From Gentiana macrophylla (lineage: Eukaryota; Streptophyta; Magnoliopsida; Gentianales; Gentianaceae): DNA of 64,000 nucleotides. Each line of letters begins with the position of its first letter. Position 1 is the first letter of the stretch. A program made the translations under genes and the position numbers. Below the pieces are notes generated by a model. The model was not told the origin of the DNA. It saw only the letters and a list, made by a program, of their open reading frames with translations, and made no database searches. The stretch covers positions 61,263,852 to 61,327,851 of the forward strand of contig CM047815.1 in the NCBI GenBank assembly GCA_026214975.1. Direction: 5' to 3'. This document shows positions 38,478 through 50,974 of this stretch, in pieces.

Positions 38478-41400
38478 CTATGCCTCAGGTAGAGTTAGGT
38501 TGATCTGGTGTACTCTGAATCCTAGACGCATGTACAACTGTTTGAATTCTTCCAGTGATTCTTTTGCTGATGTAGTAGGTAGACTTCTTCCACCTCTTCC
38601 ACCTCTATGTGAAGCTCTTAAAGACATAACTCTAGCTTCCCAGAACTTAAGTCCTAAAAAGGAATTTAGCCCTGCAAGGAAACCCTTGTCATGGTAAGGT
38701 CTCCTCTTATTGTAGTATTGCTTCTTATATTCTTTAAAGAGGTCATCACAATGAAATGCCACCAGTGCGTGTTCTCTCGAATGCATTTGTATCGACCTCC
38801 CATTTATTTTGAGCAAAAATTCTTGCAAACCTCTTTTGCTACTGTTGTTTGACTCTCTTCCCCCTTATTGACATCATCAACAAAACAGGAAAACAGGCCA
38901 TGAACACTCTCTTGTGTGATCACTAAGTTGTTTAGTTGACCTTCCATAATATATGTTCTAGTGTCAACTGCAGTGATCCTTCCTTCTAGTTCTTGCTCCA
39001 GCAAATTGATCCTCTCAGTGACTTTAGGTTCCAAAGCAGCAGGTTGAGATGTTTCAGCAGGGTCAGCCACAACAGGCTTGTGTGCTTCAGTAAGGTTGTC
39101 AAGCTTTTTTTGAATGGAGGCAAACTGTTCTTTCAAGAACTGTTCCTTGAGAGTATTGCCTTGTTTTATACCTCTCACATCTTTGGTTAGATCAGCAAGA
39201 GCAAACTGAGTGGATGTGATGTTGGAAGCAACTGTTTCAGTAGTCCTCCTCTATTTTCAACCAAGTTCATCAAATCTTCAAATCTTTGTTCTTTTCTATT
39301 GAGTTGAGTTCTTAACTGTGTAATGTCATTTCTGACTGCCCTCAACTCATCCAAAACATGTGTTGGTACTGCACCAGCCATAACTCCATCCATGTGTCCA
39401 GCAGCATCATCAGCAGGCTCTTCAACATTGTAATTTTCCCTCTGTCTGCTGACAACCATGGCCCAACTCCTATCCCTTCCAGCAGGGTCAGGACCTCCTT
39501 CAACCATAGCACCAAAAATATCTTCCAAAATGGGATCTTGTGCTGGTTGAGGTTCCAAGATAGGTTCTTCTTCAAAAAATTGTACATTTGCCTGTTGAGG
39601 TTCATCAGCAATTATTTCTTCCTCAGGCACTTGAAACTCCTCATCACTGAAATCATAGTCCAGCAGCTGTTCATCCTCATCAACAGCAGTCTGCTGACTA
39701 TCCTTTCCATCAGTAGCCTTTACTCCAGTAGGCTCTACTTTAGTAGCTTATTCTTCAACAATTGCAGGGGATTCCTCCAATCCTATTGTAAGTTCCAACC
39801 TTTGTCCAGGTGTTGTCTGATCCTCAGCAATCTGTACCTCCAGTTCCGACCTTTGTTCAGATGCCGTTTGTTCCTCAGCAACCTGAACCTCCTCAAAATG
39901 TATGGGTGATCCTTCCAACCCCATCACCAAATCCAATCTCTATCATATTACTGTTTGTTCCTCAGTGATCAAGACTCTTTGTACAAGAATTTCAGGAAAT
40001 GTTGCCATATTTTCCTCTAGAAATCCTCTAGCATTAGTAATCTTCTATAGAGTATCAACAGTTTTAGATAGTGTGTCATGAGTATCAATCCACTCCTAAT
40101 ATTGAACTGAATCCTCAGAACTGATGTCAGGCTCACTATGTGCAATGACAGTCTCCTCACCCAAATTTTCAGACTGTTTGTTGTCAATATTTCATCAGAT
40201 TCCACAACAAATAAAGTATCAGACGTTCCAACCAGCCTGTTATCTCTAAAATTTATTCCATCATTGATTAGAGCCTCCAAATCATTTATGGTTAGATCTT
40301 CCAGATCTTCATCTATTTGGTCAATTTGCTGGCCCTCAGCAGACTTGGCAGCACCAGTAGACTGTTCTACTCTTGGTTCAGTGGACAATGCAGTTCCACT
40401 GGCTTCTCCGTGATGTGTAGGATGATCATCATCAGAATCTGATGATGATGAATCATCATTGTCTGGTGCATCCCTAGGGTCTTTAAACCGGATACTTCCT
40501 TCTCCCTTTTCTCCTTCAATGATTTCCATTAACCTCATTTCCAGGAAGGAAGTATTAACCAAATCAAGTAGATTTTCAACTTCTAACTTTTCAAAGGCCC
40601 ATTCCTCAAAATCTGTTATTGGCTCAGCAGCTAGTTTTTATTTCTTAAAATAGCCAAACTTCCATTGAAAGTAATCAAAGAACCAAATTTGAGTTTGGGA
40701 TCTACATACCCTTCTTTCCTTTTCTTCTCCTTCCTTTCAAAAGTCATTCATGGCTTTCTAGGAGCTATTTGATCAGCTTGTTGTCCTCCAAAGGTCTCAA
40801 CAAGCAAATTCAGTGTTTCCTCAGCAGATTCCATCAGGTCAGTAGGCTCCTCAGATAGTAAATTTGTCCCCACTACCTCCATCTGCTCAACACTAGGTTC
40901 CTCCTGACTTACATGCTCATCAGCAGGGTTAGCAAGAGATTTCTCTTCCCCCTGAATTATTGCAGAAATGGCAGGGTCTTGTACAGTTGTATCAATTTTC
41001 ATAGCAGGTGCAGATTCAGTGGTCTTCTGTGGTTCTTCAGTAAGTTGCTCAACAACAACTTCTCCAGCCTCAGTAGGCTCAACAGCCTTTATAGATGCAG
41101 ATTCAATAACTGCCACAATAGGTTCTGGTTCAGCAGATTTGTGTGGTGCTTCACCCTGTTGTTCGGCCTCCACCTCGATAGTTTCCACAATAGGGTCTGC
41201 AGAGCAGCTTTTCTCGACATGGTCTTTGTGATTCTTCAATGTGTTGCTCAACAACAACACCAGCATCAGCATTAGGCTCAACAGCCTCTTCTCCTGTTTC
41301 CTTTTGTTCCTCAATAATTCTTAACTCTTTGCCTTTTCCATGCTTTTTCTTCTTAGAAATCTCTTTCATTCTTTTTGATGGTCGTTCAGTTCTAATTTCT

Positions 41401-42458
41401 GCAGATTTTCTCTTTCTTTTATCTTTCTTCTGTTGCTCTTTCAAGATTTCAGCAGCAGACTTCTTCTTTACAACATCAGTAGGGTCAGTAACTTCCACTT
41501 CAACTTGACCCTCAGTAGACTCAGCAGTCTCCACTGATTGATGTCTTGTTTTCTTAGGCTTTAGCATCTCAGTAATCTTTCTAGTATCGTTGAGCCTTTC
41601 TCTTCTCAAGAGAATTTTCTTGGATGCAGCAGATTTAGCAACTTGTTTAACCTGCTCACCACCAGCATCATCATCTCCATCATTGTCACTTTCTGTCTTT
41701 TCAGTGTCCATTTCTTCATCAACATCCAATCCAGGGATGAGATAACCGATCTCCTTTTTGTATCTAGATTTGTTGATCTTTTCTGGTGCAACATCAGCAA
41801 CCCTCAGATGAGTCAGCAGGGCCTGAATCACCAAACCCAAAGGCAGTGTTTTGGACTTTCTTGTCCCTTCTCTTTCCTATGTTATCACTTTCTTCATATA
41901 TTGGACAAAGAATCCAGCCCAATCAAACTTCATGCTCTTGCATATGATGATCAGTAGATCAATCTTGGGTCCTGATAAAGTGTCAAGACTATCACTGAAT
42001 CCTAAAATTTTCTTGGCTATAATCTTACTCAGCAGATTATACTCCATCCTGATATGCTTCACATTGATACTCACTGAGCACTTAATGGATTTGTTGGTCT
42101 TTATCATGTCAACAAAATCTATTCTTGTCAGCCCCATTGATCCAGGATTTGTAGGAGCATTGTTTCCAGGTCCAAACCCAAACACTTCCCTCAGCAGGTT
42201 TGAGGAAATTTCAATCTCCTGGCCATTAACTGTGGTAGTAAATGCCTCTCTATTATCTCTTATCACAATGTTTCTCCAAAAATTTGCAACATTCGTGTAG
42301 GAGATGCTTTCCAATCTCAGATTAAGAACTTCCTCCAGTCCTTCGTATCTTCTGATTATTCTACCAATATTTATAGCCAACTCAGTGTTATTAGCATCAA
42401 CAACAAATCCTCTGACACTTTGGCTCGTTCCAATGTGAATATCATCCTTGTCCGCCAT
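38478..42458 (-). pseudogene. Copia-2 extra region after pol: large hydrophilic protein with plant-transposon-type N-terminus
   Basis: A chain of minus-strand frames (42458-41877, 41840-41151, 41314-40748, 40562-40017, 39936-39748, 39630-39187, 39178-38804, 38828-38478) looks like one decayed reading frame of about 1300 codons. It starts 'MADKDDIHIGTSQSVRGFVV'. The first 190 residues include 'NFWRNIVIRDNREAF' and 'LREVFGFGPGNN', in the style of Pfam 'putative plant transposon protein' (PF20167). The next part is K/E-rich with possible nuclear-targeting clusters ('SKKKKHGKGKE'), then acidic Pro/Glu/Ala repeats, and last a coiled-coil-like part ('LNRKEQRFEDLMNLVEN'). No membrane segment is seen, so an envelope role is not supported. 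Confidence 0.6.
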
Positions 42459-43109
42459 TAGAGATGTAAAATATGAAGAAGAAAACTTTCAAATCTGTGT
42501 TCACACAAAGTATTTTCGTGAGAAAACGATCTAAAAGTTGTATGTAATGTCTCTGTATGTATCTCGCATATATAGAGAGTAGTAGTGGTAAATCGCCGAT
42601 AAAGTGATGTACGTGCCATCGTAGCATTAACCACGATTAAAGTAGGAATAAATGTGATGTTGCCACGTGTCCCACTAATTGATTCCATGAGAGTTGTAAC
42701 CGCTGGATATTTGTAATCTGCGTTATAAAGGATAAGAATAATATCCAATTCATCGTTGACTTTCATTTAAGTTTGACTGCCTTGTAACGTATAACTCAAA
42801 GAAATTGAGTTTCATGAGACTGGATCGGCAAATGGTGACAAGAATGGCTCAAGAATCACGACACAAGAATCTCTGATCTTCTTGTATCCTTGTTTTGTCC
42901 AACTGATAATACAAGATGAAGTTTAATACCAATGACTGATCTGTCAAATGAGCTCACCCAACAGGACAAAGACCAATCCCCTTGGCAACTTCATTTGCTC
43001 AATTGTCCAAACACATTTAAGTACATGGAAATGTTGATACCAATGACTAATCTGCTAAGTGAGCTCACCCAACATAGCAAAGACTAATCCCCTTGGTGAA
43101 TTCCAAGAT

Positions 43110-44283
43110 TCATTGATTATGAGGTATATCACCAACTTTTATACTTCCAAGTTCGGGCCTTAACTTAGCAAATCTTTCACTATCCAAAGGTTTTGTGAAA
43201 ATGTCAGCAAGTTGATCTTCAGTAGGGATATAAAGAACCACCACATCTTTCTTTTCAACATGATCTCTTATAAAATGATGTCTCACATCAATATGCTTGG
43301 TTCTTGAGTGCAAAACAGGATTTTCTGTGATTGCAATTGCACTTGTGTTGTCACACATTATGAGAATTTCTCTTTCTTCAATTCTATAATCCCTTAATTG
43401 TTGTCTTAGCCAAAGTATTTGTGCACATCAACTTCCAAAGAAGAATGTATTCACCTTCAAGAAGTGAAAGTTGATATTGAATTATGTTTCTTGCTAAACC
43501 AGAAACCAATCCTATTTCCCAACAACTATGTGTTTCGTAGTGCTTTTTCTATCAATCTTGCATCCGCATAATCGAATCTGAGTAGGATATAACTTTGAAG
43601 CTTCCATCTTTTGAATACCATATCCCTACTCCCAAAGTCTCTTTTAGATACTTGAAAATCCTTTGACTCAAAAATAGATGACTTTCCTTTGGTTTTGATT
43701 GAAATCTTGCACAAACACCTACAACAAAGGATATATCAGTCTGTTTGGGCAAATGAGTCTGACAAGAGATCGCCTATCATCCTTATGTATAAAGTCTGAT
43801 CAACATCTTTACCTTTTTTATCTTCATCCAATATAATGTTTGTACTCATAGGAGTTGATACCTTGGTGTTGTTTTCCATACCAAACTTCTTCAGTAGCTC
43901 CTTAGTATACTTGGTTTGATGAATGAAGGTTCCATCTTTCATTTGTTTGACTTGTAATCCCAAAAAGTAGTTCATCTCTCCCATCATACTCATTTGGAAC
44001 TTGCTTTTCATGAGATTGGCAAACTTTTCACATAGCAATTCATTTTCAGAACCAAAAATTATGTCATCAACATAAATCTGTACTCAAAGAGGTGTCTCTC
44101 CTTCATTGATTCTGAAAAGAGTCTTATCAATGGTACATTTGGTAAAACCATTGTCCACCAAGAATTGAGATAGGTCTCATACCATGCTCTTGGTGCTTGT
44201 TTCAAGCCATAAAGTGCTTTATTGAGTCTCAGACACTTTATCTTCTTGATCTTTAACTTCAAAACCAGGAGGTTGTTGAACAT
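43110..44283 (-). pseudogene. Copia-2 reverse transcriptase and RNase H
   Basis: Minus-strand frames carry 'ALYGLKQAPRAWYETY' (44283 onward), a YVDD catalytic box at about 44060-44075 in a shifted frame, 'MSMMGEMNYFLGLQVKQMKD', and RNase H ending 'CDNTSAIAITENPVLHSRTK'. The RNase H 'EAEYIAA' region near 43430-43480 is unreadable because its CAG/CTG-containing codons are altered. Further breaks occur near 43740 and 43530. Confidence 0.85.
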
Positions 44284-44562
44284 AAACCTCTTCTTCTAGA
44301 AATGCCATTCGAAATGCACTCTTGACATGCAGCTGGTATACTTTGAAGTTTTTGTAAGCAGCAGATGCCAAGAATAATCTTATAGCTTCCAATCTTGCAA
44401 CTGGGGCATATGTCTCATCAAAATCTATTCCTTCTGCTTGAGAATAGCCTTTTGCTACTAGTCCGCCTTATTCCTCACAATGGTACCAGATTCATCCAAT
44501 TTGTTTATGTATACCCATTTTGTTCCAATTATATTTGCATGATTAGGCCTTTCCACTAGTGT

Positions 44563-45865
44563 TCAAACTTGATTTCTTTCAAATTCATTCAATTCTTCTT
44601 GCATAGCAATTATCCAATCTGGATATGATATTGCTTCTTCAACAACTTTAGGTTTCATTTGAGATAGAAAACAAGTAAACATTGCTTCCAATTGTCTTCT
44701 AGTCCTTACACCTTGTTGTATATTGCCAATTACTTGCTCAGCAGGGTGATCCCTTAACCATTGAAGATATTGGTTTGATTGATTATCAGGAACATCATCT
44801 TCAGTAGGGTCTGTTGTTGCTTTAGCAGGGGGTTCAGCAGATCCTTGAACTGCCTCGGTTGTTGCATCAGTAGTGTTATCAGCAGGGTGTTCAGCAGGGG
44901 CAGAGTCAGAAACTTTCAAATCATTTATCCTTTCCAAAACATCAACACATTCTGGATCAGTGACTTGTTGATTCTCAGCAGGATCTGAAGCTTCATCTTC
45001 CATTCCTGTAAACTTAGGTTCATCAAATACAACATCTATTGTTTCTTCATGTTTCAGTGTTCTTTTGTTCAGTACCCTGAATGCCTTGCTGATAGAAGAA
45101 TATCCCAAGAAGATTCCTTCATCTGATTTTGGTTGAAAGGTCTTCAATTGTTCCTTATGATTCAAGATAAAACACTTGCTTCCAAATGGATGGAAATAGG
45201 ATATATTAGGTTTCCTTCCATTCCAAATCTCATAAGGTGTCTTCAGCAGCTTCTTGTTCACTGAGGTCCTATTTTGTGTATAGCATGCTGTATTGACTGC
45301 TTCAGCCCAATATCTTTCAGGTAATAGAGCTTCATAAATCATGGTCCTTCCTGCTTCTTTAAAAGTCCTGTTTCTTCTTTTAGCAACCCTATTTCGCTGA
45401 GGTGTACCAGCAGCAGCTAATTGATGTAGCACACCATTTTGCTCACAATATTCTCTTATAACTTTATTGAGAAATTCAAGACTTTATCCTCGATCCGATC
45501 TTCACTCTCACAAACTTTTCTCATTCTCGCAATCTTTTCAAAAGTTCGGGCATCTTTTGAAGTGTTTCACTTTTCTTGTTCATGAATACTACCCAAGTGT
45601 ACCTTGAATAATCATCCACAACTACTAGAGTGTACTTCTTTCCTGTTACACTAGTTGGTGTTACTGGTCCAAATAAATCCATATGCATCAGCTCTAAAAC
45701 TCTCTTTGTAGATTGTTTGGTCTTTGACTTGAAGCTTGATTTTGTTTGTTTACCTTGCTGACAAGCATCACATATAGCATCCTTTTTGAATGTGATCTTA
45801 GGTAAACCAATCACCAGTTTCTTTTTCACCAACTGATTGATATCATTAAAGTTTAGATGATTCAA
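44563..45865 (-). pseudogene. Copia-2 integrase and linker
   Basis: The integrase zinc part ('ICDACQQGKQTKSSFKSK') and core ('LMHMDLFGPV', 'VVVDDYSRYTWVVFM') lie in 45865-45521. The C-terminal part, 45432-44563, has 'AKRRNRTFKEAGRTMIYEAL' and 'ERYWAEAVNTACY', then an acidic linker to the RT. The frame breaks between 45520 and 45433. Confidence 0.9.
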
Positions 45866-45892
45866 CTTCTTATGCCATAATCAATTTAGTTC

Positions 45893-46402
45893 TCACTTGG
45901 TATGCACAATCAGGCATGTCTCTGGAACAGCAGTAGACCAATCCATAACATACATGTTTTGTTGTCTTTTTCCAGCCAACACAACTTGATCACCTCTTTC
46001 ACTAATGACAATACATGTGCCTTTGTCAAAAGTGACCTTGTAACCCATGTCACAAAACTGTCCAGTGCTCAGTAGGTTGTAGTCCAATCCTTCCACAAAT
46101 GCAACATTCCTGATGGTTAATCCATTTCTCACAAGTGTGCCATACCCTCTTGTGTATCCTGGTGTGTTCTTGTTGCCAAAATTCACTCTTGGACCATCCT
46201 TTGCCATGTAGTTTGTCAAACAGTGCTTATTCTTTGTCATATGTCTGGAACATCCACTGTCAAAGTACCAGACACCATACAAAACAAAGTTAATGTATTT
46301 TAGGTACCCAAAACTGTTTGGGTCCATAATGGTCAGTGGTAAGCATGACCCTTGGCAAATTTCCATAAGGTCTTCTTTCAAAAGTATTGTACTTTTGTTC
46401 AT
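45893..46402 (-). pseudogene. Copia-2 aspartic protease and pre-integrase segment
   Basis: The active site reads 'VWYFDSGCSRHMTKNK', the copia form with D-S-G. Downstream 'GLDYNLLSTGQFCDMGYKVT' is typical of the segment before integrase. The protease cuts the Gag-Pol polyprotein. Confidence 0.9.
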
Positions 46403-47189
46403 ACATGTATTCTACACATCCATAAGGTCTAACATTTGGTTGTGTAGGACTCACATATGCTTTCTGGCCTTTTGGTATGTAATGCTGCTTTGAGTGATTT
46501 CTATTGTTAAGCACTAGCATAACCATGGGTTTGTCATCTCATGCTAGAGCAGCACTTTCAGAATATGAAGTCTCACCGAGGTCCTGCAGAGGTCTTGTAT
46601 AAGTCCTCTGCTGAGTCCTCTGCTGAGACCATTGCTGAGGTTTTACCCTAGAAGTATGGTTATGTCCATTGTTTCTAGCAGTAAGTGTAGGAATATTACA
46701 ATCATCATCAGTAGGGAATAATCTACCTTTCCTCTCGAGATAAGTGCCCTAGAATGATTAACATTTTTAGGTTTTGGATTCTTATCCTTAGAATATTTCG
46801 ATTTTTGCCCTTTTGTGGTCCAAATAGACTTGGTAGCAGTCCGCTATCGCTGGTCTTGAAGGTACAAATAGCCTTACTCTTAGATTTATTCTTTTGTTAG
46901 TAATCGATGTCCTTTTGACTTCCGATTTTGCCTCTTTGAAGCATTCTCGTTGAGGTTTCACTGTCTCAGCAACCTTTTTGGGAGTTGGATCTTGTGCAGG
47001 TACAAACTTAGGACCAATTCTGGTACAAGGTTCAGTAACCTTACTGGATCCACTTTTATTAGATTGTTGAGTTCCAAATCCAAGGCCTGTTCTATCACCA
47101 TAAGGCTTTCCAGATTTGAATGCAATGGAGGAACAAGATTGTTCAGCAGATTCAGCAGCTCCTAAATGTACAGCAGACTTATGTTGATT

Positions 47190-48599
47190 CTATCCAAGCT
47201 CTTCTTCCTTTCCCTTGAGAATTCTTAATTCAGCTTTTAACCTTTCAACTTCTTCTTGAAGAGCTTCTTTTTCAGCCTTCACAATCTCATAGCCAGATTG
47301 TATTGTCCTCAGTTGATTAAGGATGGCATCCAAAGTTTCTTCATTGTCAGAATATTTAGGATTTGAACCACAAGTTGATTCACAATCACTTTCAAAGTAG
47401 GAGTGTTTATAGATACGCACTGTATACCTCCTCCTGCTTCATCCATATTTGCCATTAAAGCATAATCATCCATATCGGCAAATAAGTGCAGATCATCCGA
47501 TTCATTTCCTTTTCCTCGACTCAACTTCATATCCTCGATTCATCATCAAGAACCATTGCTTTCTTGCCAGTCTTCTTTGTCGATTCTTGTTCTTCAAGAG
47601 TCCGACAATCAGTCCGAAATGTCCAGGCTTCTTGCGCTTGAAGGAAAGATAATCGTGTTCTTTTTCTCGCTTTTAGTTCAGGGACGATCAGTTTGAAGTG
47701 TCCTGGTTTCTTGCATTGAAAGCACAAGTAATCATTGTCTTTCTTGGATTCCTCATTCTTCTTTTCACTAGATTTCTTTGTGAAATTCCTTGAGATCCCT
47801 TCCGCTTTTCATCATTCGATCTTCTTTCTCAAGAGGGAAATTTGCTCTTGCATCTCATCCAAGAGATTATCTTGAGCTCCGATGTTTCTTCTTGATGTGT
47901 AGCAGACCAATGCAAAGGGTCGTTGGTTCTTCCTTTTCACCTCGTGTACAAGTTTCTTCTCAATTCATAAGCCTTGAGATCTGAAAATAACTTGAAGGTA
48001 TCCTCTTCATGTACACTTCTTATTTCTTCTATTGCAGTCACCTTCATTTCCCAAACTTCCTTTGCAGGTAGAGCTTCTAAGATTTTTGAGTTGATTTCTT
48101 CTTTTGAGTAGTTTACACTCAGTAGGGTGAGTTCATCCATGATGGCATTGAATCATGATTCCATTTGTTCAATGGTTTCAATTGGTTTCATTTTGAAATC
48201 TTGGAACTTCTTCTTTGCCACACTGATTTTGTTCTTTTCTATTGCATCAGTGCCCTCACAGATTAATTGTAACTTATCCCAAAGTTCCTTTGCAGTCTTG
48301 CAATCTTTCACTTTCATGTACATATTTCTATCCAAGGTTCTATATATGATATCAATAGCAATATTGTTGAGGTTTGCTCTTTTTCTATCTTCAGCATTCT
48401 ATTCTCTTTTTGGTTTTGGAATGTACTGAGTTTGACCATCTACAGTTATAGCTTTTGTGATTTCAAATGGTCCATCAGTCAGCACATCCATCATCTCATC
48501 ATGTGTTGCAGCTTGAATAGCCTGCATATGACGTTTATACTCATCAAAATGATCTAAAGAACACATCAACATTGTTCTAGCATACTGGTTGTTATCCAT
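47190..48599 (-). pseudogene. Copia-2 gag with two successive zinc-knuckle-like motifs
   Basis: The gag starts 'MDNNQYARTMLMCSLDHFDE' (48599) and continues in broken frames with 'MYMKVKDCKTAKELWDKLQL' and 'LLSVNYSKEEINSKILEALP', the UBN2-type gag domain. Near 47725-47560 two knuckle-like motifs follow each other; the first reads 'CFQCKKPGHFKLIVPELK', where the last cysteine is lost at a site that should hold GCAG. A coiled coil ('EKEALQEEVERLKAELRILK') ends the region. No intact frame remains. Confidence 0.8.
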
Positions 48600-48691
48600 G
48601 ATGCAAAGCTTTGAAAATCAGAAACTAGTAAAAGTTTTCTAAGTATTTTCTCAAGCACAACAAGTAGGATTACTTCAGAACAGAAGCACTA

Positions 48692-48702
48692 CTCTGATAC
48701 CA
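48692..48702 (-). promoter_or_regulatory. Primer-binding site of Copia-2
   Basis: On the minus strand it reads TGGTATCAGAG, two bases inside the 5' LTR end. Confidence 0.9.
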
Positions 48703-48704
48703 AT

Positions 48705-50164
48705 TGTTGGTCCCTTGAAAAAGGCTTTGGTTAAGTTTAGAGGGGGGTGAATAAACTTAACACTTAAAACTTTGGAGTTAACAAACTCAGCAAGTTCGAA
48801 GAGCTCTTCCGATCGCTCCACTCGATGAGTCTCACTAACTGTTGATTTTACTTGAATTTGTTGCAGTGGAATATATTCAAGTTAAGCCTTATTACTTGTT
48901 GTAAAAATATGATACCAAGTATTAGATACTCAGGAGTGTAAGTGTGTGATTCAGTTGCTAGTTTCAGTAGGTTGATGTGCTTAATATACTAAATGCAGAA
49001 AGTAAATACAGAAAGTAAGTAGGCAATTTTTATAGTGGTTCCGTGTGGTGTAATCTGTCACCCACTCTTCTCCGTGATGTTGGAGGTAATTCACTGTAGA
49101 TCTTTGAGGTTGCGCTTAAAAATCCCTAAGTTGTCTGTCCTTCACCAATAACTATGGCTTCACAAAGTGAACACTTGAAACAGGTAGGATTGTTGCTCCA
49201 AAGTATTCCACTAGTCCTTGATGTAACATGATAGTAGGTTACACTTGAAGAATTTACTAGATCGGTAGCTTTAAGCTCAGTAACATCAGCAGGGTGATTT
49301 CTTGATAATAATCTGGTAGCTCAAGATTGATTGTTGTTTTTCATCAAAATTCATCATTTGTTTCTGTATCAGGGGTCTTCTATTTATAGGTGAGAATCCT
49401 TGTGACTTATGTTTCAAATTCAAACATAGCCGTTTCAGATTTGTCCCTATCATGACTTGCATTCTGTCCCTGTACATAGTATTGACACTTGTATCCATTG
49501 GATAAACCTCTGTTTTTTTCCAACATTCTTTTAATCTTGACCATTGATTTGTTGACAGAATCAAGAGTTGTTATCTATCCTTATCCTTGTAATCTTCCAA
49601 TGTAACCTTTGATTAAATCGAAATATGCTCAAAGATATTCCAGTTGTATGTAAGTCTCATTGAAATACTTGTCGATCACCGATCAAGTTTGTTGTGTTTT
49701 ACAAAACACTTCAGCTGGCTGTCTTTTATCTAACTTTTAATTGTGAAGTTAGATTACACCAATTTGAACATAACTAAGTTTCAATCACCACTTAACTTAT
49801 GGAACTTAGATCTTGTACACAAGGTATATGTAATCAGTTTAGGTCATCACAGACTTCCCTAAATTCTGATTCCATATCCTTGACTTTAAATACTAAGTTT
49901 GATCCCTTAGCCTTCAATAACTAAGTTTGAGCCTCACCTTCCGATCTTCAAGAGTTCCTAAACTAGTCTCATCGACAAAGGTACCTTATCGACTTAGACA
50001 GTGTCTCACGATGAAAGTCACCGACCTTTACAATGCTTGTTTGATCAAACCTATACAAGGATCAAACTCTAATTAGCCTATACATTTAATCTAGACATAT
50101 TTTTGCCTTTGCTCTATTACAGCTAGTCTGGCACTCATCACTAAAACTTAAAATATGTCCAACA
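48705..50164 (-). repeat. Copia-2 5' LTR (1.46 kb)
   Basis: Matches the 3' LTR, lacking about 200 bases. In 49930-50035 nearly every CAG or CTG of the partner copy (37925-38035) is changed while the intervening bases agree. Confidence 0.95.
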
Positions 50165-50169
50165 ATACA

Positions 50170-50974
50170 ATTCATGGCTTCACCAAAAAATAGTGGATCA
50201 AAGATCAAGTCCAACATCATAGTCGACACCGAGATAAACAACATAGTCATGTAAATGACGGACCTCCTTACTCTCAAAGATCTTTTAACTCCCACTTGGT
50301 CAAGCGTATCTTGACCAGTAGGATTGTCATCCACTTGTGGTTCTTCATGTGGTTCCTCTATTGGTGCTTGTTGTAATGGTTGCACCTCAATCCCGTCTAG
50401 AGGATTAGGTTGAGGATTAACCAATACTACTCCATGTAAGGGTTTTGACGAAGTTTCCCTTACTTCTTCAAATACCACTACTTGAGTCGAACCACTCCGA
50501 CTGGACTCATGATCCTCAAGAAATCGCTCATTTCGTGACTCTACAACTTTGATGGAGTTTGAGGGACAATAAAACCTAAACCTTTTCGAGTTTACCAGAT
50601 AGCCAACAAAGTAACCAGTAATGGTTCTTTCATCCAACTTCTTAATCTATGGGTTGTAAACCCTCACTTCAGCTGGACAACCCCAAACGTGCATATGATA
50701 CAAATTGGGCTTCCATCTATTCCAAATTTCAAAAGGTGTTTTCAGAACAAATTTAGAGGGGACCCTATTAAAAATATACACAACGGTTTTTAAGGCTTCA
50801 CCCCATAAGGTAATAGGAAGACTGGAGTTGCTCATCATGCTTCTAACCATGTCCATAACTGTGCGGTTCCTTCTTTCAGCAACACCATTTTGTTGTGGTA
50901 TGCAATAATGCCTTCACTAGAAAGGAACTGTGCAAATGGTCCAGAAGCTTGACCCTTGTCAGTGAACCTACCAT
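50170..50974 (-). pseudogene. Host copia: integrase C-terminal half and linker
   Basis: The minus strand carries '[20 protein letters not shown]', '[20 protein letters not shown]', '[20 protein letters not shown]' and 'DERTITGYFVGYLVNSKRFR', in the order of a Tnt1-type copia integrase and its linker to RT. Breaks occur near 50885 and 50645. The right end stops at the solo LTR and the left end at Copia-2. Codon phase continues across both insertions, so both landed in one once-continuous element. Confidence 0.95.

Larger units (their letters stand above)
36475..50164 (-). mobile_element. Very large Ty1/copia element with extra 3' coding region (Copia-2)
   Basis: LTRs at both ends start/end TG...CA and the 5-bp TSD ATACA flanks the element (36470-36474, 50165-50169). 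Read on the minus strand the order is 5' LTR, PBS, gag, protease, integrase, RT, RNase H, then about 4.6 kb of further coding-like sequence, a purine tract and the 3' LTR. At 13.7 kb it is far longer than the usual 5 kb copia. The layout with an extra ORF after pol recalls Sirevirus-type elements. Confidence 0.95.

Noticed and set aside
38478..42458. Envelope-like gene of a retrovirus-type copia element
   Set aside because: No signal peptide or membrane segment is visible in any of the frames, and the N-terminal part resembles a plant transposon protein domain instead.
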